A DNA stretch of 47,627 bases from Synergistaceae bacterium (GTDB lineage Bacteria; Synergistota; Synergistia; Synergistales; Aminobacteriaceae): assembly GCA_017445405.1 (NCBI GenBank), contig JAFSUD010000054.1:1-47627 (forward strand), read 5' to 3'. Shown here piece after piece: positions 22,924 to 30,687 of the stretch; position 1 is the stretch's first letter, and each line of letters starts with the position of its first letter. The notes under the pieces are model-generated. The model was not told the origin of the DNA and made no database searches. It worked only from the letters and a program-made list of their open reading frames with translations. The translations under genes were made by a program, and so were the position numbers.

Positions 22924-23665
22924 GCTGGGAAGCTATCTCGTCCGGAATCTCGAAGTTCGAGTAGACGTTCTGCACGTCGTCGTGTTCCTCGAGAGCGTCA
23001 ACGAGCCGCATAACTTTACGTGCTGCTTCAGCGTCAGAGACATCAACGGGAGTCTTGGCAATCATTGAGACTTCTGCACTGTCGACAACATATTTTGCTG
23101 CCTCGAGAGCTTTCTGGAGTGCATCAAGATCCGACGGCTCGCAGTAGAGAGTAAATCCTTCGTCCGACTCCTCCATGTCCGACATACCGGCTTCGAGTCC
23201 GACAGTCATTAATGCGTCCTCGTCGAGTCCTTCGCCCTTGACCTCGATAACGCCTTTGCGGTCAAACATCCACGCGACGGAGCCTTCACTGCCCATCTGT
23301 CCGCCGTTGCGTGCAAGAAGTGCGCGGATCTCCGGCGTTGTCCTGTTGCGGTTGTCGGTCATGACGCTGACAAGTACAGCAATACCCGCCGGGCCGATGA
23401 CCTCGTAAGTGAGTTCGTCGTAGGAGATGTCGCCGAGTTCTCCCGTTCCTCTCTTGATTGCGCGTGTGATGTTGTCGTTGGGGACGCTTACGGCCTTTGC
23501 GCGCTCGATGGCTGTCTTGAGGCGCATGTTCATTGCGGGGTCTCCTCCGCCGTCCTTAGCTGCTATTATGATTGCCCGCACTAACTTCTGGAAAAGGTTG
23601 CCGCGTTTTGCGTCCTGTGCTGCTTTCCTGTGCTTGATGTTTGCCCACTTTGAATGTCCTGACAT
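22913..23665 (-). CDS. yebC: YebC/PmpR-family regulator / translation factor
   Basis: A 250-residue YebC/TACO1-family protein: MSGHSKWANIKHRKAAQDAKRG at the start, KAVSVPNDNITRAIKRGTGE, NRTTPEIRALLARNGGQMG and SVAWMFDRKGVI. Members act as DNA-binding regulators or as factors that relieve ribosome stalling at proline runs. It heads the ruvC-spoIID-queA group and overlaps ruvC. Length is standard. Confidence 0.95.
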   Translation of the reverse strand: MSGHSKWANIKHRKAAQDAKRGNLFQKLVRAIIIAAKDGGGDPAMNMRLKTAIERAKAVSVPNDNITRAIKRGTGELGDISYDELTYEVIGPAGIAVLVSVMTDNRNRTTPEIRALLARNGGQMGSEGSVAWMFDRKGVIEVKGEGLDEDALMTVGLEAGMSDMEESDEGFTLYCEPSDLDALQKALEAAKYVVDSAEVSMIAKTPVDVSDAEAARKVMRLVDALEEHDDVQNVYSNFEIPDEIASQLED

Positions 23666-23687
23666 AGTAATTAATCACTCCTAATAG

Positions 23688-24401
23688 TTATTGATGAAAA
23701 ATTGGGATCGGCTTGCGTTTGTGTTCGCTGCGTCTGCGCATTACGTCAATGCGTTCTTTCGCCTTCGGGTCGTCTATTCTGCCTGATGCAAGGTACTCAT
23801 CCAGAACGTCATACGTGAAGCCCATATCTCCCTCGTCAGTCTGCCCCTCATAGAGTCCTGCACTGGGAGCTTTGGTGATGATGCGTTCAGGGACGTGAAG
23901 CTCTCTGGCCATTGCGCGTATGTCCCTCTTCAGGAATCCGGCTAACGGCATGAGGTCGACTCCCGAGTCGCCGTACTTGGTGAAATAGCCTGTCTCGTAC
24001 TCTGACCTGTTGCTCGTTCCGCAGACAAGAAGGTTGCGTGATTGTGCGAACGCGTAAAGAGTTACCATGCGCAGACGAGCCTTCATGTTTGACTGAGTGA
24101 GCGGGTCAAGATTTCCGCCTATGCCAGCACACAGAGAGTCGAACACGCCGGAGAGATCCACGCGTTCAGTTTTGAGGCCGAGCGAGTCAGCGAGAAGGCG
24201 TGCGTCCTGTTCGTCTTCCGGGATGCTGCGGCAGGGCATGATTACGCCGAGTACGGAGTCTTGGCCGAGAGCTTCGAGTCCTAGAGCGGCGAGTACTGAA
24301 GAGTCGATGCCTCCAGAGAGTCCGAGAACGATACCTTTAGCATGAGCACCGGCGACCTGATCACGCAGCCATTGTTCACACTGAATGATTGTGTTCCGCA
24401 A
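23688..24401 (-). CDS. nadE: NH3-dependent NAD+ synthetase
   Basis: NadE amidates nicotinic acid adenine dinucleotide with ammonia. The 237-residue protein has the ATP pyrophosphatase loop VLGLSGGIDSSV, then CGTSNRSEYETGYFTKYGDSGVDLMPLAG and TKAPSAGLYEGQTDEGDMGFTYDVLDEYL. There is no glutaminase domain. I place the start at TTG 24401, since GAGAGGA lies about 9 nt upstream. The open frame extends to a GTG at 24449, but that overlaps the candidate -10 (TATAAT, minus strand, 24437-24445 region). Confidence 0.93.
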   Translation of the reverse strand: MRNTIIQCEQWLRDQVAGAHAKGIVLGLSGGIDSSVLAALGLEALGQDSVLGVIMPCRSIPEDEQDARLLADSLGLKTERVDLSGVFDSLCAGIGGNLDPLTQSNMKARLRMVTLYAFAQSRNLLVCGTSNRSEYETGYFTKYGDSGVDLMPLAGFLKRDIRAMARELHVPERIITKAPSAGLYEGQTDEGDMGFTYDVLDEYLASGRIDDPKAKERIDVMRRRSEHKRKPIPIFHQ

Positions 24402-24524
24402 GTTAATATAATTCCTCTCAATTGGGATAAATATTGTGTAATTATACACTCACAGCAAAATTTACGGCCATGTTAATATATCAGCATTCTGAAATCACAA
24501 GAGAGCACGCTGTTTTCTGTCCTG

Positions 24525-26924
24525 CTATTTCTCCAGTAATTCAGTCAATATCCTCACGCCCTCCATTGCGTCCTTAGCGTAATAATCCGCTCCCGCATAC
24601 TCGGCCAAGTCCGGCGTAAGCACAGCTCCCCCCACTATCACCTTCACATCAGGACATGATGCCCTAAGCCTCGTGATAGTCTCCTTCATGCTCGCAACCG
24701 TCGTAGTCATCAGCGCACTTAACCCCACAACGTGAACATTCCCCTTCTCTACGGCCTCAACTATCTTCTCCGGGGGCACATCTTTTCCTAAGTCGATAAC
24801 GTCAAAGTTGTAGTTCTCGAAAATCGTCCGCACTATGTTCTTGCCTATGTCGTGAACATCTCCGTACACCGTCGCAAGCACAACAGGCCCTCTTGATTTT
24901 CCGCCCGTGCCCTCACTGCTCATTGCCTGAGACAGCACCTCGAACGCGGATTTTGCTGCTTCTGCTGACTTGATGAGCTGCGGCAGAAACACTTTGCCAG
25001 ACTCGTAATCTTTGCCCACAGAATCAAGTGCAGGTACTATGTTGCGCTCAATAATCTCCAGCGGCTTTAGTGTCGCAAGCAGTTCACGGGTCATGTTAGC
25101 TGCTTCGTCCTTGAGGCCCTTAGCAATCGCAGAATCTAACCCTCCTAAATCCCCCCTTAAGGCAGGGGAGACTTCACCGCCCCTCTTTAAGGGGAGGCCG
25201 GGAGGGGTTACAGGATTTTTCTCGCAGTAAGTGATGTACTCCTGCATGTCTGACTCGTCCCCCGTGAGCAAGTTCCACGCGTGGAGACTCTCCTGCAGGT
25301 CAGCGTCGCCCGGGTTGATGATCGCTCCGTCGAGTCCGGCCATCATTGCGGCAATCATCATTGTGCGGTTGACGAGAGGCCTTCTCGGGAGTCCGAAAGA
25401 TACGTTGCTCAAGCCCAGAACAGTGCACACGCCTAACTCATCTTTCACGAGACGAATAGCCTTCAGAGTCTCGGGGACGAGTTTCTGCTGTGCGCTTGCT
25501 GTGAGAGTCAGGCAGTCAATCAACACGTTGCGCCGGGGGATTCCGAGCTGCTCTGCCTCGTCAACGATTCTGCGGGCTATTGCGAGTCTCTGTTCTGCGG
25601 TCTCGGGGATGCCGTGCTCGTCGAGAGTCAGGCCGAGAACACACGCACCGTACTTCTTCGCGATGGGGAGGACGTGCGCTAAACTTTCGGGCTTGCCGTT
25701 CACTGAGTTCAAGATAGGCTTTCCGTTGTAGAGGCGTGCTGCGGACTCGAGAGCGTGATAATCCGAGCTGTCTATCTGTATGGGCAAATTCACGATGCCT
25801 TGAATCTCCGTTAATGCATGTGTCAGGACTTCCGGCTCGTCGATGTCAGGTAATCCCGCGTTGAGGTCTAACACGTCGGCGTTCTGATCCTGCTGCTTAA
25901 CGGCCTCGCGCAAAATGTAGTCCATATCTCCCTCACGTAATGCCTTCTGCAATGTCTTCTTGCCTGTAGGGTTGAGCCTCTCGCCGATAACGACAAACTT
26001 TTTCCCGAACTTCACGAGCTTTGAGGGAGAACATATCACCGTCTCATCAGGAACGTTTCGCCTCACAGCCTGGCCGAATGAACGGGTAACAGCCTGCTTC
26101 ATGAGCGCGATGTGCTGAGGAGTCGTCCCGCAGCATCCGCCGAGAATGTTCACGCCCATTTCTGCGAACCTGCACGAGACTTCCGAGAACTCCTCGGGCA
26201 TCACGTCGTAGTGCGAGACTCCGTCGCGCATGACGGGGAGTCCGGCGTTTGGCTGAACCATCACGGGAATGTGCGAGACCTCGCAGAGTCGCTTGACGAT
26301 GGGGATTAATTGCTTCGGGCCGAGCGAGCAGTTCACGCCGAGAGCACTGACACCTAAGCCCTCAAGAGTTGCTGCCATTGACTCAATGCCTGCACCGAAA
26401 AATGTCTTGCCTGATTCCTCAAAGCTCATTGTTGCGAAGACGGGAAGGTCTGAGCTTTCGCGTGAGGCCAGGACTGCAGCCTTGAGTTCGTAGAGGTCTG
26501 TGAACGTCTCGAGAAGGATAACGTCAGCGTCATGCTTTCCTGCAGCAACCATTTCTGCAACGGCATCGTAGACTTCGGAGAACGAGGCATCACCCAGAGG
26601 AGCAATGACTCTTCCTGTGGGGCCGATGTCGAGAGCGACGAGGGAGTTACTTGCGGCTTCATGTGCGATGCTCAGTCCTGCCTCTATTACTTCCTGAACG
26701 CTCAGGCCGGATTTCGCGAGCTTGAAGCGGTTTGCTCCGAAGGTGTTAGCTGTGATGAAGTCTGCTCCTGCTTGTGAATACTCTCTGTGAACTGAACGAA
26801 TCATATCGGGATTAGTGAGGTTGAGGGATTCGGGAACTTCACGGAGCTTGAGGCCTCGAGATTGAAGCATAGTGCCCATAGCTCCATCAAAGAAATATAT
26901 TCTGTCAGCGTCGAGTGTGAACAT
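24525..26924 (-). CDS. metH: Cobalamin-dependent methionine synthase (no activation domain), with in-frame palindromic insertion
   Basis: A 799-residue MetH: homocysteine-binding barrel (FFDGAMGTMLQSRG, GVNCSLGP, GGCCGTTPQH zinc cysteines), pterin barrel (VIGERLNPTGKKTLQKALREG, DLNAGLPDIDEPE, GLSNVSFGLPRR), B12 cap and Rossmann domain (ATVYGDVHDIGKNIV with the cobalt-ligand His, VGLSALMTTTV, VIVGGAVLTPDLA). It lacks the AdoMet activation domain, which is encoded separately at 19324. Residues ~572-595, between pterin and B12 domains, come from a ~72-nt inverted-repeat insertion (25138-25209). AGGAGG lies 9 nt before the ATG. Confidence 0.95.
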   Translation of the reverse strand: MFTLDADRIYFFDGAMGTMLQSRGLKLREVPESLNLTNPDMIRSVHREYSQAGADFITANTFGANRFKLAKSGLSVQEVIEAGLSIAHEAASNSLVALDIGPTGRVIAPLGDASFSEVYDAVAEMVAAGKHDADVILLETFTDLYELKAAVLASRESSDLPVFATMSFEESGKTFFGAGIESMAATLEGLGVSALGVNCSLGPKQLIPIVKRLCEVSHIPVMVQPNAGLPVMRDGVSHYDVMPEEFSEVSCRFAEMGVNILGGCCGTTPQHIALMKQAVTRSFGQAVRRNVPDETVICSPSKLVKFGKKFVVIGERLNPTGKKTLQKALREGDMDYILREAVKQQDQNADVLDLNAGLPDIDEPEVLTHALTEIQGIVNLPIQIDSSDYHALESAARLYNGKPILNSVNGKPESLAHVLPIAKKYGACVLGLTLDEHGIPETAEQRLAIARRIVDEAEQLGIPRRNVLIDCLTLTASAQQKLVPETLKAIRLVKDELGVCTVLGLSNVSFGLPRRPLVNRTMMIAAMMAGLDGAIINPGDADLQESLHAWNLLTGDESDMQEYITYCEKNPVTPPGLPLKRGGEVSPALRGDLGGLDSAIAKGLKDEAANMTRELLATLKPLEIIERNIVPALDSVGKDYESGKVFLPQLIKSAEAAKSAFEVLSQAMSSEGTGGKSRGPVVLATVYGDVHDIGKNIVRTIFENYNFDVIDLGKDVPPEKIVEAVEKGNVHVVGLSALMTTTVASMKETITRLRASCPDVKVIVGGAVLTPDLAEYAGADYYAKDAMEGVRILTELLEK
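25137..25210. mobile_element. MITE-like inverted-repeat element inserted in frame in metH
   Basis: The termini are TAACCC-TCC and GGGAGGGGTTA. The two arms (TAACCC..CCCCCCTTAAGG on the left, CTCTTTAAGGGGAGG..GGTTA on the right) are complementary over about 30 nt with a short loop. The 72-nt body is divisible by three and has no stop in the metH frame, where it reads NPVTPPGLPLKRGGEVSP and further residues. Similar P-P-L-K-R-G-G-E-type translations of palindromic elements occur in unrelated bacteria (from memory). Confidence 0.8.
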
Positions 26925-26953
26925 GTTATCTGCCTCCTGTCTTGATTATGAGG

Positions 26954-26959
26954 ATTATA
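26954..26959 (-). promoter_or_regulatory. Candidate -10 for metH
   Basis: On the minus strand TATAAT lies about 30 nt upstream of the metH start. No convincing -35 and no SAM- or B12-riboswitch pattern is visible in 26925-27030. Confidence 0.4.
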
Positions 26960-27032
26960 GCCTATCGTGAGTGCTTGTGCTGAGTAATGATGACGTGCTA
27001 GAATACTACACATGATAAATTTCACACAAAAC

Positions 27033-27061
27033 TTGACAAGAATAACGATAGTCAGTAAAAT
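27033..27061 (+). promoter_or_regulatory. Sigma70-type promoter for the TylF-type methyltransferase
   Basis: TTGACA (27033-27038), a 17-nt spacer, then TAAAAT (27056-27061). The heptamer array starts at the very next base, so transcription should begin inside the array. Confidence 0.75.
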
Positions 27062-27117
27062 CGCATGTCGCATGTCGCATGTCGCATGTCGCATGTCGCA
27101 TGTCGCATGTCGCATGT
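27062..27117 (+). repeat. Heptamer tandem repeat, 8 perfect copies of CGCATGT
   Basis: Eight uninterrupted copies followed by CGT. It lies between the -10 box and the gene start 128 nt downstream, in the predicted 5' leader. The rest of 26925-27245 holds the two promoters and about 125 nt of unremarkable AT-rich leader. Confidence 0.95.
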
Positions 27118-27245
27118 CGTCATACTTGTCACGAATTAACCCATCATAACAGTAATCATTCCCAGATAAACCATAACGATAAAACAACACTCTGCTACGA
27201 ACTTTGCGGCAGGGTAAATTTGTCGTGCTTTGAGGAGGCTCATAA

Positions 27246-27917
27246 ATGAAGATTCGTATCACCGGACGTGATTTATTTGAGCGGTCGCTTTTCCTGCACA
27301 GAATGATAGCGAAGAAATACGGCAGGTCTATTCGTCTTGACGTTGTAGGCGTTGAAGAACGTGAACCAAGAAGCGCAGTCCTTGAGCTGATGTGCAGGGA
27401 AATCATGCGCTACGAAGTTGAAGGCTCTGCTGCGGAACTTGGAGTGTATCGCGGAGATTTCGCCAAGCTGATAAATCACTTCCTCCCTGACAGAAAGTTA
27501 TATCTATTTGACACGTTCGAGGGCTTCGACACAAGAGACACAGATTTTGACGTGAAGGCAGGACTCAGGCCAAGAACCCCCACAGACTTTTCGCAGACAT
27601 CTGTAGAGTTAGTGATGAGCAAGATGCAGCACCCGGAAAATTGTATTATCCGCAAAGGTTGGTTTCCTGACACTGCAGAAGGTGTTGATGATACATTCTG
27701 CTTCGTAAGTCTCGACGCAGACCTCTACAAGCCAATACTAGCAGGACTCGAGTTCTTTTACCCTAAGCTAGTTCATGGAGGAGTAATCATGATTCACGAC
27801 TTCAACAACTCACAGTATGGAGGCGCAAGAGAAGCAGTGAGGGAGTTCTGCGAGAGTAATAGCATCGGTTATGTTTGCCTTCCTGATGATTGCGGCTCTG
27901 CTGTCATTGTGAAGTGA
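27246..27917 (+). CDS. TylF/macrocin-type O-methyltransferase (class I SAM-dependent)
   Basis: A 223-residue AdoMet-dependent methyltransferase of the TylF (macrocin O-methyltransferase) family: AELGVYRGDFAKLINHFLPDRKLYLFDTFEGFD (AdoMet-binding loop), RKGWFPDTA, FVSLDADLYKPILAGLEFFYPKL (metal Asp) and GGVIMIHDFNN. In bacteria such enzymes often methylate sugars of surface glycans, which fits the phase-variation-like repeat in its leader (inference). GAGGAGG-type Shine-Dalgarno sequence (TGAGGAGGCTCATAA) before the ATG. A bidirectional hairpin follows. Confidence 0.85.
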   Translation: MKIRITGRDLFERSLFLHRMIAKKYGRSIRLDVVGVEEREPRSAVLELMCREIMRYEVEGSAAELGVYRGDFAKLINHFLPDRKLYLFDTFEGFDTRDTDFDVKAGLRPRTPTDFSQTSVELVMSKMQHPENCIIRKGWFPDTAEGVDDTFCFVSLDADLYKPILAGLEFFYPKLVHGGVIMIHDFNNSQYGGAREAVREFCESNSIGYVCLPDDCGSAVIVK

Positions 27918-27920
27918 GCG

Positions 27921-27955
27921 CAAAAAAAATTTCCCCCCATTTTTACCGGGGGGAT
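27921..27955. terminator. Bidirectional terminator between convergent genes
   Basis: Stem TCCCCCC / GGGGGGA (27932-27938 with 27948-27954), with an A-run before it on the + strand. On the minus strand this gives the stem followed by AAATTTTTTTT, ending the ABC transporter operon. Confidence 0.75.
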
Positions 27956-27966
27956 TATGTTTATCC

Positions 27967-28722
27967 TTACCGTCTGAGCACCTTTGAGAGAAACTCTATC
28001 GTTCTCGGCTGCTTCGGGTGGTCAAAGACTTCATCAGGCGTACCTTCCTCGCTGATAATCCCCTTGTCGATGAACAGCACTCTGTCCGCTACCTGATGCG
28101 CAAATCCCATCTCGTGAGTCACCAGATACATCGTCATTCCGTCATCAGCAAGCTCCTTCATGACATCCAGCACCTCGCCTATCATCTCGGGGTCTAACGC
28201 ACTCGTCGGCTCGTCGAACAGCAGCACATCAGGATTCATCGCCATCGCCCTCGCAATCGCTACCCTCTGCTTCTGTCCTCCCGAGAGTCTGTCCGGCCAC
28301 TCGTCGATCTTGTCCGCGAGTCCGACTCTCGTGAGCAGCTCCAGCGCACGGGTATCTGCCTCTTCCTGAGTCATGAGCTTCAAGTCCACCGGCGCAAGAG
28401 TGAGATTCTTCCTCACCGTCAAATGCGGGAAAAGGTAAAAGTGCTGAAACACCATCCCCATATGACGGCGCACAACGTTAATATCACACTTCGGCGACGT
28501 AATGTCCTCGCCCTTGAACGTAATCACTCCCGATGTCGGCTCCTCCATTCGGTTTAGGCAGCGCAGAAATGTGCTCTTCCCTGAACCAGAAGGCCCTATC
28601 ACCGCAATCTTCTCGCCCTTGTGAATCCCGGTGCTTATCCCGTTAAGAACGTTAAGCTCCCTCCCGTCCTGAAGCGTGAACGTCTTGTGCAGGTCTTTCA
28701 CGTCAATAATGTAGTCGCTCAT
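27967..28722 (-). CDS. Polar amino acid ABC transporter ATP-binding protein
   Basis: A 251-residue ATPase of the GlnQ/HisP type that powers uptake of an amino acid. Walker [11 protein letters not shown]-loop [13 protein letters not shown], signature [14 protein letters not shown], Walker [15 protein letters not shown] and the H-loop VTHEMGF are all present. It is the last gene of a three-gene operon with the permease (4-nt gap) and the binding protein upstream. Confidence 0.95.
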   Translation of the reverse strand: MSDYIIDVKDLHKTFTLQDGRELNVLNGISTGIHKGEKIAVIGPSGSGKSTFLRCLNRMEEPTSGVITFKGEDITSPKCDINVVRRHMGMVFQHFYLFPHLTVRKNLTLAPVDLKLMTQEEADTRALELLTRVGLADKIDEWPDRLSGGQKQRVAIARAMAMNPDVLLFDEPTSALDPEMIGEVLDVMKELADDGMTMYLVTHEMGFAHQVADRVLFIDKGIISEEGTPDEVFDHPKQPRTIEFLSKVLRR

Positions 28723-28726
28723 GCCA

Positions 28727-29539
28727 TTACCTCCTGCCTCTGCTCAACCATTCCTCGAGCTTGCGGACGAAGCGGGTAAGCAGCAGCACAATCACCAGAT
28801 AGATTATTGCCACCATGACTAACGGCTGGGAGTGTTCGAGCGTCAAGGCCTGGATGTTCTGCCCTGCCCTCGTGAGGTCATCTATGCCGATATATCCCGC
28901 AATAGAGGTTTCCTTCAGAAGTGCAATGAACTCGTTGAACAGCATCGGGACGACGTTCCGCAATGCCTGAGGAAGAATCACGTGCTTCATTGACGAGCCG
29001 TAGGTCAGGCCGAGAGAACGTGCCGCCTCCATCTGCCCCGCGTCAATCGACTCAATGCCCCCCCTGAAGATCTCCGCGACGTATGCCCCCGAGTTCAGGC
29101 CGAACGCAAGAATCGCTATGTACTGCGTGTTGAGGTCTCTCGCGCTCGCAAATATCGTGAAGTTCCAGATGAGGAGCTGCACCATTGCCGGAGTACCCCT
29201 AAGCACAGTGATATACGTCTCCGCAAACTTGTTCAGCACAGGAATCGGAACGCCTCCCTTGTACGCAACACGTATAACGCTCAGGATAAGCCCGACGATT
29301 ACGCCGATGATCGTAGCTCCTGCGGTCATGAAGATAGTAGACTTCAGGCCGTCAACAAGCATCATGTAACGGGCATCCTTCACGAAGTTCTGGTAGAAGC
29401 GTCTGTTGAAGTCCTGCCACGCTGCAGCAGTGAAGAACCCCGACGTGTAGAGCAGGTACAGCAGGAATACTCCGAAGAGTCCGAGCAGTATATCTCCGCG
29501 CCCTGCTCCGTAATGCTTACTTTGACACTTCATAGTCAT
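28727..29539 (-). CDS. Polar amino acid ABC transporter permease
   Basis: A 270-residue inner-membrane permease of the HisM/GlnP type. Hydrophobic segments are at about 15-37, 60-85 and later, and the EAA loop is clear: [34 protein letters not shown]. Its first codons overlap the end of the binding protein gene by 23 nt. ATG 29539 or 29533 (third residue) could be the start; AAGGG lies shortly upstream. One permease is enough as a homodimer, as in GlnP systems. Confidence 0.92.
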   Translation of the reverse strand: MTMKCQSKHYGAGRGDILLGLFGVFLLYLLYTSGFFTAAAWQDFNRRFYQNFVKDARYMMLVDGLKSTIFMTAGATIIGVIVGLILSVIRVAYKGGVPIPVLNKFAETYITVLRGTPAMVQLLIWNFTIFASARDLNTQYIAILAFGLNSGAYVAEIFRGGIESIDAGQMEAARSLGLTYGSSMKHVILPQALRNVVPMLFNEFIALLKETSIAGYIGIDDLTRAGQNIQALTLEHSQPLVMVAIIYLVIVLLLTRFVRKLEEWLSRGRR

Positions 29540-30323
29540 CTGCCCTTACGACCGCAACCTGCTTTGCTCCCACAACATAGTTGTCCGAGAAATCCATGTT
29601 TTCCTTGCGCTCGTCGGTTACGGTGATTCCTGCGCATATCATGTCGACCTTGCCGGTTGATACCGCTGTGGGGAGTGCGTCGAAGTTCATGTTGATGATG
29701 ACTAACTCTTTGCCGAGCCTGCGGGCAATTGCAGCGCACATCTCAACGTCAATCCCTATGTACCCGTTCCCGACCTTCAGCTCGTAGGGGGCAAACCCTG
29801 CCTCTGTCCCGACGTAGAACTTTCCGCCCTTCGCGCCCTTGTTGAAGTCGATGTCCTCCGGCTTGACCGCTGAGTAGTCGCCGTCAATGTACTTTGCGAA
29901 GATTCCTGCGAGCGTCCCGTCTGCCTTCAGCTCTGCGAGGATGGCGTTGACCTGCCCCACAAGCTCAGTGTTGCCCTTCTTGAAGCCGATAGCGTAATTC
30001 TCCTCAGAGAGGGCATCGTTCATGATGACGAGTCCCTCGACCTCGTTCACGAATCTTTTCGCGGGCATCTCGTCCATCACGACGGCACGGACTTTTCCCT
30101 GCCTGAGTGCTGCGATTGCGTCAACATACTTCTCAAACGTCGTGAGGAGTTCGCCCTTCTTGTCTCCGAGCAGATCCTCAGCGATGAACTGGCCGACTGT
30201 ACCTCTCTGGGCTGCGAGCCTTTCCGTCTTGAGCTGGTCAGTTGATTTCAGCTTGGCCTCGTCAGCAAAGCATGATCCTGCAAGAGCTGCAAGGACGCAC
30301 AAACATACGATAAACTTCTTCAT
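29517..30323 (-). CDS. Amino acid ABC transporter substrate-binding protein, circularly permuted
   Basis: The 268-residue periplasmic binding protein has a normal signal peptide (residues 1-20, ending CFA), but the halves are in reversed order. Residues 26-149 (KSTDQLKTERLAAQRGTVGQ to IFAKYIDGD) are what normally forms the second lobe and C-terminus. Residues 166-267 (GGKFYVGTEAGFAPYELKVG to DFSDNYVVGAKQVAVV) are the normal mature N-terminus and first lobe. A short linker, YSAVKPEDIDFNKGAK, joins the old C-terminus to the old N-terminus. The new ends fall at the first hinge. Nothing is missing in total, so a functional two-lobe fold is possible. AGGAGG precedes the ATG. Confidence 0.9.
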   Translation of the reverse strand: MKKFIVCLCVLAALAGSCFADEAKLKSTDQLKTERLAAQRGTVGQFIAEDLLGDKKGELLTTFEKYVDAIAALRQGKVRAVVMDEMPAKRFVNEVEGLVIMNDALSEENYAIGFKKGNTELVGQVNAILAELKADGTLAGIFAKYIDGDYSAVKPEDIDFNKGAKGGKFYVGTEAGFAPYELKVGNGYIGIDVEMCAAIARRLGKELVIINMNFDALPTAVSTGKVDMICAGITVTDERKENMDFSDNYVVGAKQVAVVRADDYEVSK

Positions 30324-30356
30324 GAATAAGAAACCTCCTTGTGAAAGTTAGGCGTA

Positions 30357-30362
30357 ATTATA
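30357..30362 (-). promoter_or_regulatory. Candidate -10 for the ABC transporter operon
   Basis: TATAAT on the minus strand, about 35 nt upstream of the binding protein start. The -35 region is weak. Confidence 0.45.
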
Positions 30363-30464
30363 GCCCAATCATTATTCATTGACACACAATATGCTACAAT
30401 ATGCGCACTAATCCCAAGAGGCAGCGATAATTTGAGGAAGCTAGAAATTTTCAGCAATAATACA

Positions 30465-30494
30465 TTGACACACAGAGGCAAATATGCGTACAAT
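30465..30494 (+). promoter_or_regulatory. Sigma70-type promoter for the FG-GAP surface protein gene
   Basis: TTGACA (30465-30470), an 18-nt spacer, then TACAAT (30489-30494). The heptamer array begins 2 nt later. A related TTGACACACA...TACAAT block at 30379-30400 has only a 10-nt spacer and may be a degenerate copy. Confidence 0.7.
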
Positions 30495-30495
30495 C

Positions 30496-30530
30496 CTACG
30501 GGCTACGGGCTACGGGCTACGGGCTACGGC
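30496..30530 (+). repeat. Heptamer tandem repeat, 4 perfect copies of CTACGGG plus one imperfect copy
   Basis: CTACGGG four times, then CTACGGC, directly after the -10 box of the promoter at 30465-30494. The remainder of the 364-nt gap 30324-30687 holds no ORF I can support. Confidence 0.9.
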
Positions 30531-30687
30531 CATCACTGCACCCTAAAGCATAGGCATACTTCCCGCCTCTTTCCGCTCTCAAAGCCTCCTCCATGAATCT
30601 CAAGAGAAGATACACGCGCTCATTCACGGCAGAGAGTAATTCTTCTGCTCAGGCATTCACTCATTGAGAATCACAGGAGGAATTTTC

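Noticed and set aside
26925..27030. SAM or cobalamin riboswitch upstream of metH
   Set aside because: No conserved core sequences of either class and too little room between the divergent promoters.
27062..27117. CRISPR array
   Set aside because: The unit is 7 nt with no spacers; it is a simple tandem repeat. No cas genes are present in the window.
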